From JAGTJU01 sp038257535 (GTDB lineage Bacteria > Myxococcota_A > Polyangia > Fen-1088), in contig JBBSJE010000004.1 in assembly GCA_038257535.1 (NCBI GenBank), forward strand, positions 1-64,000: DNA of 64,000 nucleotides, in the 5' to 3' direction. This document shows positions 54,801-62,967 of this stretch, in pieces; position 1 is the first letter of the stretch; each line of letters starts with the position of its first letter. The position numbers and the translations under genes were made by a program. The notes beneath the pieces were generated by a model that was given only the letters and a program-made list of their open reading frames with translations, was not told the DNA's origin and did no database searches.

Positions 54801-55411
54801 CTGGGCGCCACCGCGCGAACGGCCTCGACCAATAGCCGTCGGTACGGCAGCGGGGGTTCCCAGCGAGCCGCCCCCATCAGGCGCCTCACCGTGGCGCTGG
54901 GTCCCCCGCCGAGCGGAGGCGCCACGGGCCAAGCGTCGGACTCGCCGGACGACCACTGCGCAAAACTGCCTAACGCCGCACGGGAATCCTGCCAGCTTTT
55001 TACCAGCTCACCAAGCCCACGGGTGGCGTCCTCCGAAGCGCACGCGCCCAGCGACGGCAGGGCGCTGCGTCCATCCAACACCCCAGCCACCAGGGCGCCC
55101 GATGCTGTACACAGCGCGTCCCGTTCGTCGTCGCTCGTTTGCAGCACCCGAAGGGCGCTCTTCAGCTGCCGGTTCGACTTCTGAAGGTCTTCCGTGCACT
55201 GAGTTCGCAAACCCTCAACGGTTTGATGCTGTTGCACGCAAGCGTTCAACTCCTGCGTTCTGGCCTCCAGTTGCCGGCGCTCAGCCGTGCAGACGAGGGC
55301 CGGGTTGGGCGTGGTGGGCTCCGCAGCGGCGCTTGGCGAGAGCAACGCGAATGGCGCAGCGAGACCCGTCAATGAAACAAAAACAACCAAGTGGCTGGAG
55401 GTTTTGGGCAT
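51830..55411 (-). CDS. transmembrane ATPase: Cys-rich periplasmic region, TM, STAND-like P-loop domain
   Basis: A 1,193-aa protein of three parts. A signal peptide (HLVVFVSLTGLAAPFALL) opens a periplasmic region of about 560 residues with a short coiled-coil (about 45-95) and some 17 Cys, including a four-Cys cluster just before the membrane (CDVLGLDAQTC...C). One membrane span follows at about 598-618. The cytoplasmic part has an alpha/beta domain (AELAVLCHHEGASPDLG), then NPFEVRGR at 769-776 and Walker A GLRRFGKSS at 807-815. Walker B, LLLILDEVE, is at 911-919, and a winged-helix-like C-terminus follows. The ATG chosen places the signal peptide first; a TTG 57 nt upstream is possible. Function unknown. 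Confidence 0.8.
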   Translation of the reverse strand: MPKTSSHLVVFVSLTGLAAPFALLSPSAAAEPTTPNPALVCTAERRQLEARTQELNACVQQHQTVEGLRTQCTEDLQKSNRQLKSALRVLQTSDDERDALCTASGALVAGVLDGRSALPSLGACASEDATRGLGELVKSWQDSRAALGSFAQWSSGESDAWPVAPPLGGGPSATVRRLMGAARWEPPLPYRRLLVEAVRAVAPSFLKQLRAGGANALDDWFDSGAELEPSFVSEAESVLSSRGPAAGPSQSAALRLVQSFRHVAGCEQRPGVRECQRARRLQTFLESSASLIVRQRVHEIWVQPCTEVKPKSVLGWLREFPSSQSTVGEADWDEVVDAAFAKLVSCHWASVNEPTRFSLWFSERLPDLNELTAKGLRDVDALRAKLLPGSMQAQCLDALHSLRVMPTPASCALPQPMADRLATWFAQSSTAEAGAEGLLTQACAHYVRALWSGDEARALGSYPRPPSAQTLVQVDKSQAFRPTKTLRILCETRVGSIQNFSDNLLRVAKVASAAGEDTSKAPWRMSTTGDVAEETARHAQALPFPAWFWYRVRGERPCDVLGLDAQTCRLCERGGASKRFDCALLGSLKSRWQRLGRVAYGAGGGLIVLVVGLLWSLHMGRALRAFGSWRRELRGHLLNMGLSVAADGKRFLFPSRMGSLLVNLPTDAAWERWGLRAVMTRAEVGSVVTARDVTRAALAARVQGAELAVLCHHEGASPDLGAVRAILDWAARGPRKAMQILPISDERLRWIRTEGDLLDLIEQTSLRGNPFEVRGRLVSSSQFFNRERLVSGLLSACEAGHWTTITGLRRFGKSSLALEVARRLQGAYAYVDLAGFHHEVSSATDPSEAVDGILRYICEQFRHSARTIHGDIELPSVPGPEERIEAGLLAMWMRSLVAACRKANGDRPVNLLLILDEVEQAIGVTPERIGNAVDVVSVLVGRLRAVLNDVHMVQGGDRVGVIFCSALHPLLWAPLTTLSSQSLLGAFPSVFVPRLPDEAAYAMMRGLGSRQGIRFTDAALALIIREAQGIPILVRRIGSAVLELYDPERARQGSLGAVEIGVEGATAAVRREEEDGAPLRVWVESEIGDPHNPAGVLLRALARAGRMTVAELQQVAAEVTREQFVATGLAKLFSQEEMQRRSVEASGYIIRMLAEIGILETEGDQNQPDAFIFPESIVRRILASSRTDSLMGF

Positions 55412-55550
55412 AGAGCTGTCGGCGCAAGGCCAAAGGGGGGCTTTCAACGCATGAAAAAGGCGCGTCAAGGCGGCGCGCAGGAGGCTTTGACCCTAGCATC
55501 TGAGGTTAGATTGTCCTTAGGATTTGACGCGACTCTTCCGAAGTCACAGG

Positions 55551-56549
55551 ATGCCTGTGCCTGCAACACCCATGACTCCGTTTGTCGCATCGTTCTTCGC
55601 ATGTCTCCTCGCCGCCTCCGCGGAGGCGGCGCCACGGCCCGATAGCCAGGTGGTGGCGATCGCAAGCTTGGAGTTTGATGGCCCACTTCCCGGGGCGGCG
55701 CGCACGGCGTTGCTGGAACGGTTGGCGGAAGGGTTGAAAACCGGTGACCTCACGTTGCGCGGCGACGCGCGTGCGGCGCGCGACAAAGCCTGTGGGGATT
55801 CGACCTGCTACCGCGAGTTGGCCCGCAAACTCGGTGTCTCGTACTTGGTTGTGGGCAAGGTGTCCGAAAACCAAAAGAACTACGACATTGAATTGGAGCT
55901 GATTACCGGCGCCACCGGCCGCAGCAGCGGCAATCACCGCCAGCGTTGCCAGATCTGCGGCTTGTCCGAAGCCGCTGAGCGCATGTCGCTGGCGGCATCG
56001 GCCTTGACCGAAAAGCTCAAGATGTTGATGCGGGAGCCAGGTCGCTTAATGGTGCGTGCGCGCCCGAACAATACGGTGGTGACCGTGGATGGCGTGCTCA
56101 AAGGCCGCGTGCCGCAAGAAGTGAACTTGCCAGCGGGGCGCCACAAACTTGCGCTCGAAGCGCCAGGCTTCAGGGTGGTTGAACGCGAAGTGGAAATTGT
56201 GCCGTCCATCGATCAGGCGATGGAGATTGATATGATGGCCATCCCCTCAGAGTTCCCTTACCGCACGGCCGGTTGGGTGGCCGTGGCCACCGGCGCGGCG
56301 TTGGTGGCCGCGGGTGTTGTGACCATGGTGGCGTTTCACGGCAACGAGGTGGGATGCAAGGAAGCCGACCTCGACCCGGACGGCGATTGCCCCAAGCTTT
56401 ACAAAAATGGCTGGCTAGGTGCGGGCCTCTTGGCGGCGGGCGCCGCGGCGGGTACCGCAGGCGGCTTTTGGTTGTACTTAGGCAGCCGCCAAGGCGACGC
56501 CAACACGGCCGCCACCAGCATGCATCTGGGATTGCAGGGCCGCTTCTAG
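55551..56549 (+). CDS. PEGA-domain exported protein
   Basis: A 332-aa protein. The signal peptide (TPFVASFFACLLAASAEA) is followed by a beta-rich N-terminal part with several Cys, a PEGA domain (about 155-220: VRARPNNTVVTVDGVLKGRVP, quoted in part) and two C-terminal membrane spans (AVATGAALVAAGVVTMVAF and AGLLAAGAAAGTAGGFWLYL). It is typical of Myxococcota envelope proteins often encoded beside kinases. The start could be 55551 or an ATG 7 codons later. It is convergent with the kinase gene, 10 nt apart. Confidence 0.78.
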   Translation: MPVPATPMTPFVASFFACLLAASAEAAPRPDSQVVAIASLEFDGPLPGAARTALLERLAEGLKTGDLTLRGDARAARDKACGDSTCYRELARKLGVSYLVVGKVSENQKNYDIELELITGATGRSSGNHRQRCQICGLSEAAERMSLAASALTEKLKMLMREPGRLMVRARPNNTVVTVDGVLKGRVPQEVNLPAGRHKLALEAPGFRVVEREVEIVPSIDQAMEIDMMAIPSEFPYRTAGWVAVATGAALVAAGVVTMVAFHGNEVGCKEADLDPDGDCPKLYKNGWLGAGLLAAGAAAGTAGGFWLYLGSRQGDANTAATSMHLGLQGRF

Positions 56550-56559
56550 CCCTGGGCTT

Positions 56560-58803
56560 TTACTTCAGCTTGGATTCCAGCTGGCGCAAGCGGTTGGTGA
56601 CGTTGGGGTCCGAGGGCGCTAGACGACGCGCAAGTTCGTATTCCACCAAAGCATCGCGGTAGCGCAGCAGCTTGAAATAAGCGTCGCCCAACACCAGACG
56701 TGCCGAGGCTGATTTGGGGGCAAGCTTCGCCCCTTGGCGTGCATACTGAAGCGCGTCTTCGTAGCGCGCGCGTTCAAAGGCCACCTGTGCAAGACCGGTC
56801 ACCGCTTCGGCATTGGTGTGATCGGCGGAGATGGCTCGGTTGAACGCTTTCTCGGCGTCATCCAGCCGCATGCCCCGCAGAAGTGAGAAACCGGTTTGCG
56901 CCGCCTGACGAGACCCGCTGGGATCTCGATCGGCTTCGCGAAACGACGCCGGGGGCTCAGGCGAGGCTGGTCGCGCCGCTGGCCTGTGTACCACGGGCAC
57001 GTGATCGCGTTTGGCAGGTTTTGCTGGCACTGCCAGCACGGTTGGGCTTGCCGGATCCGCCCGAACCGCCGCGGCTTTGTCTTCAGGATCCAAGCTTGTG
57101 ATGACTTGGTAAAGCGGGCGTGCTGCCGCCGCTTGCCCCCCACCCCATTCGTTGTCTGCCAAACGGCGCAATCCATCGGCCAAGCGAGCTGTTTCTTGGC
57201 CATCTTTGTCGATTTGTGACAGGACTTTCAAGGCACGCCGCGCTTCCGAAACACGCCCGCTGCGGGCGGCAGAAAACAACTCGGCGGCGATGCGGATTGG
57301 GTTTTGCTCACCGCCTTCCCTCAACTGCCAAGCCTCTCTGTTGCCAAACGCCGCGGAGTCTTCCGGCGACAGCCGAGCCTTAGCAAGCAAGGCCGGATCC
57401 TCTGGCATAAATCGCAGCGCGTCTAGGTACTTCACCCGCGCAAGGTCGGGCAGATCCACCTGTTCCAACTCTTGCCCCATCGCTTGCAGAGCGGCCGCAT
57501 AATTTTCCCGTAGCAACCGGGCTCCCGGCGAAACGCGCCCCAGCGCGGCCGCCTCGGCCTCTGCATGTTGGATGTGATCCAAGGCTGACTCGCCGATGGG
57601 TGTGACATAATGCAGACGTTTCACCGCTTGGCTTGCCCGAACAATGAACGCGGCGACCGCGGGCGTTTCGTCGGTGCCTGTCACCTCAACGCGCACGGGT
57701 TCGTACACCACTTGGGGCTCGCGAATCACACCCAGGTACAAGGCCGCGATCCCCGCCACCACAGCCACCCCCGCGGTGCTCACGAAGATCACGCGGCGCT
57801 TGCGCGACACCGGCGAGGGCATGCGTTCGGCCAGCGAGGTTCGCCAAGCGGGATCCACCGCGGGCACCTCAAGATCATCGCGCAAGGTTTTAAAACCCGA
57901 GGCGATCTGCGCTTCACAGAGCAAGGCTTCAACTTCGGCCATCGACCCTGGGCGATCGTCAGGGCGCTTGGACATCAAGCGCATCACCACGTTTTCAAGC
58001 GGCGCAGGGATCTTGCGCGTGGGCGCTTTGACCGCAAAGGGCTCAGGTTGGCGCTCAACGTGCTGCCGAAGTGTTTCAACAGGATCGGAGCCTCGAAACG
58101 GCACCACGCCGGTAAGCACTTCGTAAGCCAGAACGCCCAGGGCGTAGATGTCAGCGCGATGATCGTAACCCTTGGCGGTGATGCGTTCGGGAGACACGTA
58201 TTCAGGCGTGCCTGAGATTGTTTTTGCGCCGGGGCGCACGTCTTCGAGGAAGCCGGCAATGCCAAAGTCAACCATCTTGACGTAATCGGCGCGTCCTCCC
58301 GAATGCAGCAGCATGACGTTGTCGGGTTTCACGTCTAGATGGATCACGCCCTTTTCGTGCGTGGCGCCCAGCGCCTTGGCCACCTGCCGCAAGATTGGAA
58401 TCGCTCGATGCGCTTCAAAGCGATCGGCGCGGCGCAAGCATTCGCCCAGCGAATTGCCCTCGAGGTACTCCATCACGAAGTACACGCGGCCGTCGGGCAG
58501 TTCCCCAAAATCCGTGACATCCGCAATGTAGGGGCTGCCGATGCGCGACGCGGTTCGCGCTTCGTGCAGGAAGCTGGCCACGCGTTTCGGATCGCGGGCG
58601 GAAGTTGAAAGCAGCACCTTCACCGCCACACGCTTTTGCAGATCGACGTGCTCGGCCTCGTACACGGCCCCCATCCCGCCTTTTCCAATGGCGGCGATCA
58701 CACGGTACCTGGACCCCGGGATCACTTCCCCTAAAGGCAAATCGGTGTCCGGGCGGATGCTGGTGATGTTCCGCGGCGGGTCGGTGGGTGAAGGGGCGGT
58801 CAT
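56560..58803 (-). CDS. Hanks-type Ser/Thr kinase with TPR tail, HLD catalytic loop
   Basis: A 747-aa bitopic kinase. The kinase domain has IGKGGMGAVY, Lys62 in VAVKVL, and DFG at Asp179. The catalytic loop reads IHLDVKPDN, so the HRD arginine is Leu (H155-L156-D157), while the catalytic Asp and the Asn are kept. This is a non-RD kinase and should not depend on activation-loop phosphorylation in the usual way. A span at about 338-360 follows. The rest is periplasmic: a Gln/Glu/Ala-rich helical region, a Pro/Ala-rich linker, and about four TPR-like repeats (AVTGLAQVAFERARYEDAL) at the end. The ATG at 58803 is preferred over a start 12 codons upstream. Confidence 0.88.
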   Translation of the reverse strand: MTAPSPTDPPRNITSIRPDTDLPLGEVIPGSRYRVIAAIGKGGMGAVYEAEHVDLQKRVAVKVLLSTSARDPKRVASFLHEARTASRIGSPYIADVTDFGELPDGRVYFVMEYLEGNSLGECLRRADRFEAHRAIPILRQVAKALGATHEKGVIHLDVKPDNVMLLHSGGRADYVKMVDFGIAGFLEDVRPGAKTISGTPEYVSPERITAKGYDHRADIYALGVLAYEVLTGVVPFRGSDPVETLRQHVERQPEPFAVKAPTRKIPAPLENVVMRLMSKRPDDRPGSMAEVEALLCEAQIASGFKTLRDDLEVPAVDPAWRTSLAERMPSPVSRKRRVIFVSTAGVAVVAGIAALYLGVIREPQVVYEPVRVEVTGTDETPAVAAFIVRASQAVKRLHYVTPIGESALDHIQHAEAEAAALGRVSPGARLLRENYAAALQAMGQELEQVDLPDLARVKYLDALRFMPEDPALLAKARLSPEDSAAFGNREAWQLREGGEQNPIRIAAELFSAARSGRVSEARRALKVLSQIDKDGQETARLADGLRRLADNEWGGGQAAAARPLYQVITSLDPEDKAAAVRADPASPTVLAVPAKPAKRDHVPVVHRPAARPASPEPPASFREADRDPSGSRQAAQTGFSLLRGMRLDDAEKAFNRAISADHTNAEAVTGLAQVAFERARYEDALQYARQGAKLAPKSASARLVLGDAYFKLLRYRDALVEYELARRLAPSDPNVTNRLRQLESKLK

Positions 58804-58946
58804 GAAAGCGCCTAGAAAGCTTCGGCAGTTTGCGCGCACGCCTGAGGCACTTGCGCATCCCTTGGCAATGAAGTGGCCTACTATAGCCCAGCTTTCGGTA
58901 GCCTGCCGCCAACAAGGGGCGCTGGCAGAAGCCGCACGGCGGTTTG

Positions 58947-59726
58947 TCAGTGGCTCAGCGTGTGTAGCGTTTCGGTGGGGTTCATCTCCACGATCATCTC
59001 CACGCGGCGATTGGCCTCACGACCGGCTGGGGTGGCGTTGCTGGTGATGGGCAGCGAATCCGAAAAGCCGGCCGCTGACAGCAATTTGCTGTCGTATTTG
59101 AACGCCCGTTGGATGTAGCTGGCAACGGCGGCGGCGCGCGCGGCCGAGAGATCCCAGTTGTCTCGAAATGGTCGTGAAACGACGCTGTCGTCAGTATGCC
59201 CACCTACACGGATATGTCGTTTTAACTGCGTGAGCTCCGAGCCAATTGCGTCCAACACCGGCAACATTTGGGGGCGAATGGCGGCCTTGCTGGGGTCGAA
59301 GAAACTTGCGGCCGACAGGCGCACAATCAACCGCCGACCCTCAGTTTCGATGATCACCGATTTCATGGCCTCCGGGCGCTCTTGCAACACGGAGGTCAGC
59401 TTCTTTTGCAGTCGCTTGCGCAACGATTCGGCCACGCGGGTGTCATCGATGAATTTCGGCTTCTCTTTGCCTCGCAAAGGCGAATGCAACACCGAGCTGT
59501 CCGTGGGAGGACCCTGAAAGATCGGCAACTCTTTCAAGCCGCCGGTGCCTTTGAAGTGCATGGCAAACTTGATTGACTTTTCCGCATCGATCGATTTTTT
59601 TCGATCCACGCGGCTGGTGGCGTACATCACCACGAAGAACGCAAACAACAAGGTGATGAAGTCGGCATAAGAGACCAGCCAACGTTCGTGGTTCTCGTGC
59701 TCTTCGTGAATTTGCCGCTTCGCCAC
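58947..59726 (-). CDS. motB: flagellar stator protein MotB
   Basis: A 259-aa stator subunit. One N-terminal span holds the proton-binding Asp22 (YADFITLLFAFFVVMY), and the OmpA-like peptidoglycan-binding domain has VGGHTDDSVV and REANRRVEMIV. It begins 6 nt after motA, as the last gene of the flagellar run. No terminator is visible before the kinase gene. Confidence 0.95.
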   Translation of the reverse strand: MAKRQIHEEHENHERWLVSYADFITLLFAFFVVMYATSRVDRKKSIDAEKSIKFAMHFKGTGGLKELPIFQGPPTDSSVLHSPLRGKEKPKFIDDTRVAESLRKRLQKKLTSVLQERPEAMKSVIIETEGRRLIVRLSAASFFDPSKAAIRPQMLPVLDAIGSELTQLKRHIRVGGHTDDSVVSRPFRDNWDLSAARAAAVASYIQRAFKYDSKLLSAAGFSDSLPITSNATPAGREANRRVEMIVEMNPTETLHTLSH

Positions 59727-59732
59727 GGCGAA

Positions 59733-60500
59733 TCAGCCTTCCTTCGCTGGGGCGTGGTGGCCACCTGCGAAGGCGTTTAGCTTGTCTTCCAACACGCGCG
59801 GGTTCAGGCCGGCTTGAATGGCCAAAACGCCTTCAGCTATCAAGGTTTTGCGCTCTTTTTCCACGGTGATTTTGCGTTTGGCTTTGTTCGCCATGGGCAA
59901 GAAGAAGAGGTTGGCCATGCCCACGCCGTACACCGTGGCCACGAAGGCCACCGCAATGCCAGGCCCCAGTTTCGAGGGATCTGAAAGGTTTTCCATGACG
60001 TGGATCAAACCCAAAACAGCGCCCAAAATTCCCACTGTGGGCGCAAACCCACCGGCCGATTCCCACACCTTGGCAGCGAAGGCGTCCTGCTCGTACTCAT
60101 GAAAAATTTGAGCCTCCAGCGATTCGCGTGCGACCGCGGCGTCAACGCCATCAACGAGGAAATTCACGGCCTTTTTCAAGAACGGATCGGCCAGCTTTTC
60201 AACTTGCTGTTCCAATGCCAACACACCGTCGCGGCGCGCGATGCTGGCCAGTTCCACAATCTGCTTGATGAGGTCAGCGGTGTCATCTTTGCGCGTTCCA
60301 AAGATGCGGCCCACCATTTTGATCCCGCGAATAAAGTCGGGCATCGGAAACGCCACGGCCACAGCGCCCATGGTGCCACCCACCACGATGATGCCTGCTG
60401 TCAGCTGCATCAAAGAGCTTGCATGGCCGCCTTCAAGGGCTTGGCCCACCAGAATGCTGGCGAGCGCGAGGATGATGCCGCCTATCGAAAGTATGTCCAT
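59733..60500 (-). CDS. motA: flagellar stator protein MotA
   Basis: A 255-aa stator with four spans. It has FAPTVGILGAVLGLI (conserved Pro of the proton channel) and GIAVAFVATVYGVGMAN. The cytoplasmic loop carries charged residues for rotor contact. It is 18 nt downstream of flbD. Confidence 0.95.
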   Translation of the reverse strand: MDILSIGGIILALASILVGQALEGGHASSLMQLTAGIIVVGGTMGAVAVAFPMPDFIRGIKMVGRIFGTRKDDTADLIKQIVELASIARRDGVLALEQQVEKLADPFLKKAVNFLVDGVDAAVARESLEAQIFHEYEQDAFAAKVWESAGGFAPTVGILGAVLGLIHVMENLSDPSKLGPGIAVAFVATVYGVGMANLFFLPMANKAKRKITVEKERKTLIAEGVLAIQAGLNPRVLEDKLNAFAGGHHAPAKEG

Positions 60501-60518
60501 GCCGTATTCCTGCGCGTC

Positions 60519-60869
60519 CTAGGATCCGTGTCTCGCGACCTCGCCCCGCCCCACTGGCAGCGCGTCCTTGGAAGCATCATCGGTCGCTGTGTCAGAAACT
60601 TGTTGCGCGGGCGGCAATGCCGAGGCGGCCCGTGCGCGCTCAAGCGCGCTTTGGGTGCGAACCGGCTCTGCGGCGCGGCTTCCTGGGCCTTGCAACGTGC
60701 GATATCGAAACGCCACCGCCTTGTCCACAACGCTCTCAACCGACTCGCGCACCAAAAGCCGGTCGCCGGTGCTTAACGTCACCATGGTGTCGGGGGTGGC
60801 TTCCACAGTGACAATCAAGTCGCTGTTCACCACAACCTCGCGGCCGTCGAGTCGAGTTAAAAAAATCAT
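60519..60869 (-). CDS. flbD: FlbD/SwrD family flagellar protein
   Basis: A 116-aa protein whose first 45 residues match FlbD (MIFLTRLDGREVVVNSDLI; ESVESVV). The remaining 70 residues are an Ala/Arg-rich extension with no family match. The ATG at 60869 is preferred over a GTG four codons earlier, because the family starts with MI-L-TRL. In other bacteria this protein affects motility gene output or stator function. Confidence 0.85.
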   Translation of the reverse strand: MIFLTRLDGREVVVNSDLIVTVEATPDTMVTLSTGDRLLVRESVESVVDKAVAFRYRTLQGPGSRAAEPVRTQSALERARAASALPPAQQVSDTATDDASKDALPVGRGEVARHGS

Positions 60870-60992
60870 GCGATGGTCCACCTAAAGGCACTTTCGGTTT
60901 CCGTGGTCCCGAATGCGGGCCACAGACGTCTTGGGGTTATCGGCTCAGCCCTCACCTACCGATAAGCCCCAAAACTCCGTGATGCGGGTTTA

Positions 60993-62285
60993 TTAACGCT
61001 TGAGGGTCATCAACTCGGCCAGCAACTGGTCGGCCGTGGTGATGGTTTTGGCGTTGGCTTGAAAGCCACGTTGAGCTGCAATCAGACGAATGAACTCCTG
61101 GCCCATGTCGACGTTGGACTGTTCCAACACGCCAGAGGACACAGAGCCCAATCCCCCTGTACCTGGGGCGCCCACAACGGGAGCGCCTGAAGAGTGCGTT
61201 TCCACAAACAGATTTCCACCCACGCGGTTCAAGCTTTCTTCGGACGTGAAGTTGGCCACCGCCACTTGACCGATAACGCGCGAACGCCCGTTTGAGAATG
61301 AACCCACAAGTTGACCTTGGCTGTCGACTGTAAGACCTGAGAGGTCGCCCGAAGGATAGCCATCTTGGCTGAGGAACGTGGCCGCTGAAGGGCCTGCAAA
61401 TTGTGTGATGCCATCGAGCCCCGATCCTCCGGTGCCCGTTGCGCTGCCGAAATTGAAGGTGAGCGGCTGTGGATTGGCGTTCCGCGGCGCGAAGCTCTGC
61501 GCGGCAACGGCGAAGGTTGTCATTTCGCCAGCGGTGCCAAAGGTCATGGTTCCGTTGGCAATCTGCACGGGTGTGCCTGCGGTGCCGCCGGTTTGACCGC
61601 CGCCATCTGTCACGCCAAACCATTCCCAGTTTCCGGGGTTCGCGTCGTCGTGACGGAAGTACACATCAACTTGATGAGCTTCGCCCAAACTGTCGTAAAT
61701 CACCATCGAGGTGTTGTAGTTGCTGGTGGTTGCGGTGTTGTTCACATCGAAGGCGCCAACGGCCGGGGGATTGGCCTGCAAATTCGCGCGAACGGTGACG
61801 CCCGACGTTGGCAACGGAGGGCTGGCGACGGTGCCAATCTGAAGATCGCCCAAGGCCGTTCCCAGGGTGCCAGTGGCATCCGCTGTGTACCCCTGCACGC
61901 GCATGCCGGAAAGGTTTGTCAACAAGCCGTCTTTGTCGACGGTGAATTGCCCAGCACGGGTGTAGAACTGCCCGTCCATCCCGTTGAAGTCACCTCGCAC
62001 CACGAAGTGTCCAGGGCCTTGGATGGCCAAGTCGGTCGCACGGCTGGTGGTTGACAATGTGCCTTGCGCGGTGGTGCGCTGAACGGTTTGCAGGCGCGTG
62101 CCCAAACCAACTTGTGTGGGCGCAGCGCCTATCACGGTGCGTGCCAGGGTGTCCTGGAAAACGGCTCTGCTGGCTTTGAAGCCGACGGTGTTCGCGTTGG
62201 CGATGTTATCGCCCACCACGGATAGCTCAAGGCCGTTTGCCTCGAGACCGCCGGCTCCTGTATTGAGGGCTGACAGAAGGCTCAT
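60993..62285 (-). CDS. flgE: flagellar hook protein FlgE
   Basis: A 430-aa hook protein. The N-terminus is the flagellar rod signature (GDNIANANTVGFKASRAVF) and the C-terminus is the family motif (AAQRGFQANAKTITTADQLLAELMTLKR, quoted in two parts: AAQRGFQANAK and TITTADQLL). The middle is Gly/Thr/Asn-rich, as in hook D1/D2 domains. Its start overlaps the flgD stop by 4 nt. Confidence 0.95.
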   Translation of the reverse strand: MSLLSALNTGAGGLEANGLELSVVGDNIANANTVGFKASRAVFQDTLARTVIGAAPTQVGLGTRLQTVQRTTAQGTLSTTSRATDLAIQGPGHFVVRGDFNGMDGQFYTRAGQFTVDKDGLLTNLSGMRVQGYTADATGTLGTALGDLQIGTVASPPLPTSGVTVRANLQANPPAVGAFDVNNTATTSNYNTSMVIYDSLGEAHQVDVYFRHDDANPGNWEWFGVTDGGGQTGGTAGTPVQIANGTMTFGTAGEMTTFAVAAQSFAPRNANPQPLTFNFGSATGTGGSGLDGITQFAGPSAATFLSQDGYPSGDLSGLTVDSQGQLVGSFSNGRSRVIGQVAVANFTSEESLNRVGGNLFVETHSSGAPVVGAPGTGGLGSVSSGVLEQSNVDMGQEFIRLIAAQRGFQANAKTITTADQLLAELMTLKR

Positions 62286-62959
62286 GGGTTACTCCTTTGG
62301 TTGATCTCAACAATTTGCGACATGGCCACGCGATCTTTTCCGATCAACAATTCGGGGTAGCCATTCTCGAATGAAACGCCTTGGACCATTCCGTGTGTTC
62401 GTGTGTCCACGGAAACCGGGTCGCCCTTTTTGTCAGTGGCGGTTACCCGGACTTCATAATTTCCACTGGGCGAAGTGCCCCCCTCGTCGCGGCGACCATC
62501 CCATGTGAATTCCACATGGCCGGCGGCTTGCGTGCCCAAGTTCACGGTATGAACCGGACGTCCCGCTTCAAGGATGGTGACCTTGACATCGCTGGCGTCC
62601 GAGCCCAGCCATACGCCCGACCGGGCCGGCTGCCCTGCCACGAGGTTGAGTTGGTCGGTGCGATACGAGGCTTCGTTGCCAACCAAACTGGTGGCCGCGG
62701 TTTGTGTGTTTGACGCCTGTGCCAACAAAATGTCATCAAGCCTTTGGTTGGCGTTTTCCAGCTGCTCAACAGAGGAAAACTGCGCGAGCTGGGCAACAAA
62801 TGCCTGGCTGTCCTGCGGCTGCGTGGGATCTTGATTCGCAAGTTGCGCCAGCATGAGTTTGAGAAACTCATCCTTGCCCAACTCTTTATTGCCGATGCGA
62901 TCCGTGGTGGAGGGTCGGTTGGCTGCCGCCGTTTGATTTACAAGGTCCTGCACATTCAT
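62282..62959 (-). CDS. flgD: flagellar hook cap FlgD
   Basis: A 225-aa hook-capping protein: KDEFLKLMLAQLANQDPTQPQ near the start, an FN3/Ig-like insert with VEFTWDGRRDEGG, and a C-terminal TRTHGMVQGVSFENG. It is encoded 8 nt after the FliK-like gene and coupled to flgE. Confidence 0.95.
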   Translation of the reverse strand: MNVQDLVNQTAAANRPSTTDRIGNKELGKDEFLKLMLAQLANQDPTQPQDSQAFVAQLAQFSSVEQLENANQRLDDILLAQASNTQTAATSLVGNEASYRTDQLNLVAGQPARSGVWLGSDASDVKVTILEAGRPVHTVNLGTQAAGHVEFTWDGRRDEGGTSPSGNYEVRVTATDKKGDPVSVDTRTHGMVQGVSFENGYPELLIGKDRVAMSQIVEINQRSNP

Positions 62960-62967
62960 GGTGAATC

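Noticed and set aside
54442..55413. 323-residue plus-strand frame opposite the transmembrane ATPase
   Set aside because: Very Arg/Pro-rich shadow. The opposite strand has signal peptide, membrane span and Walker motifs.
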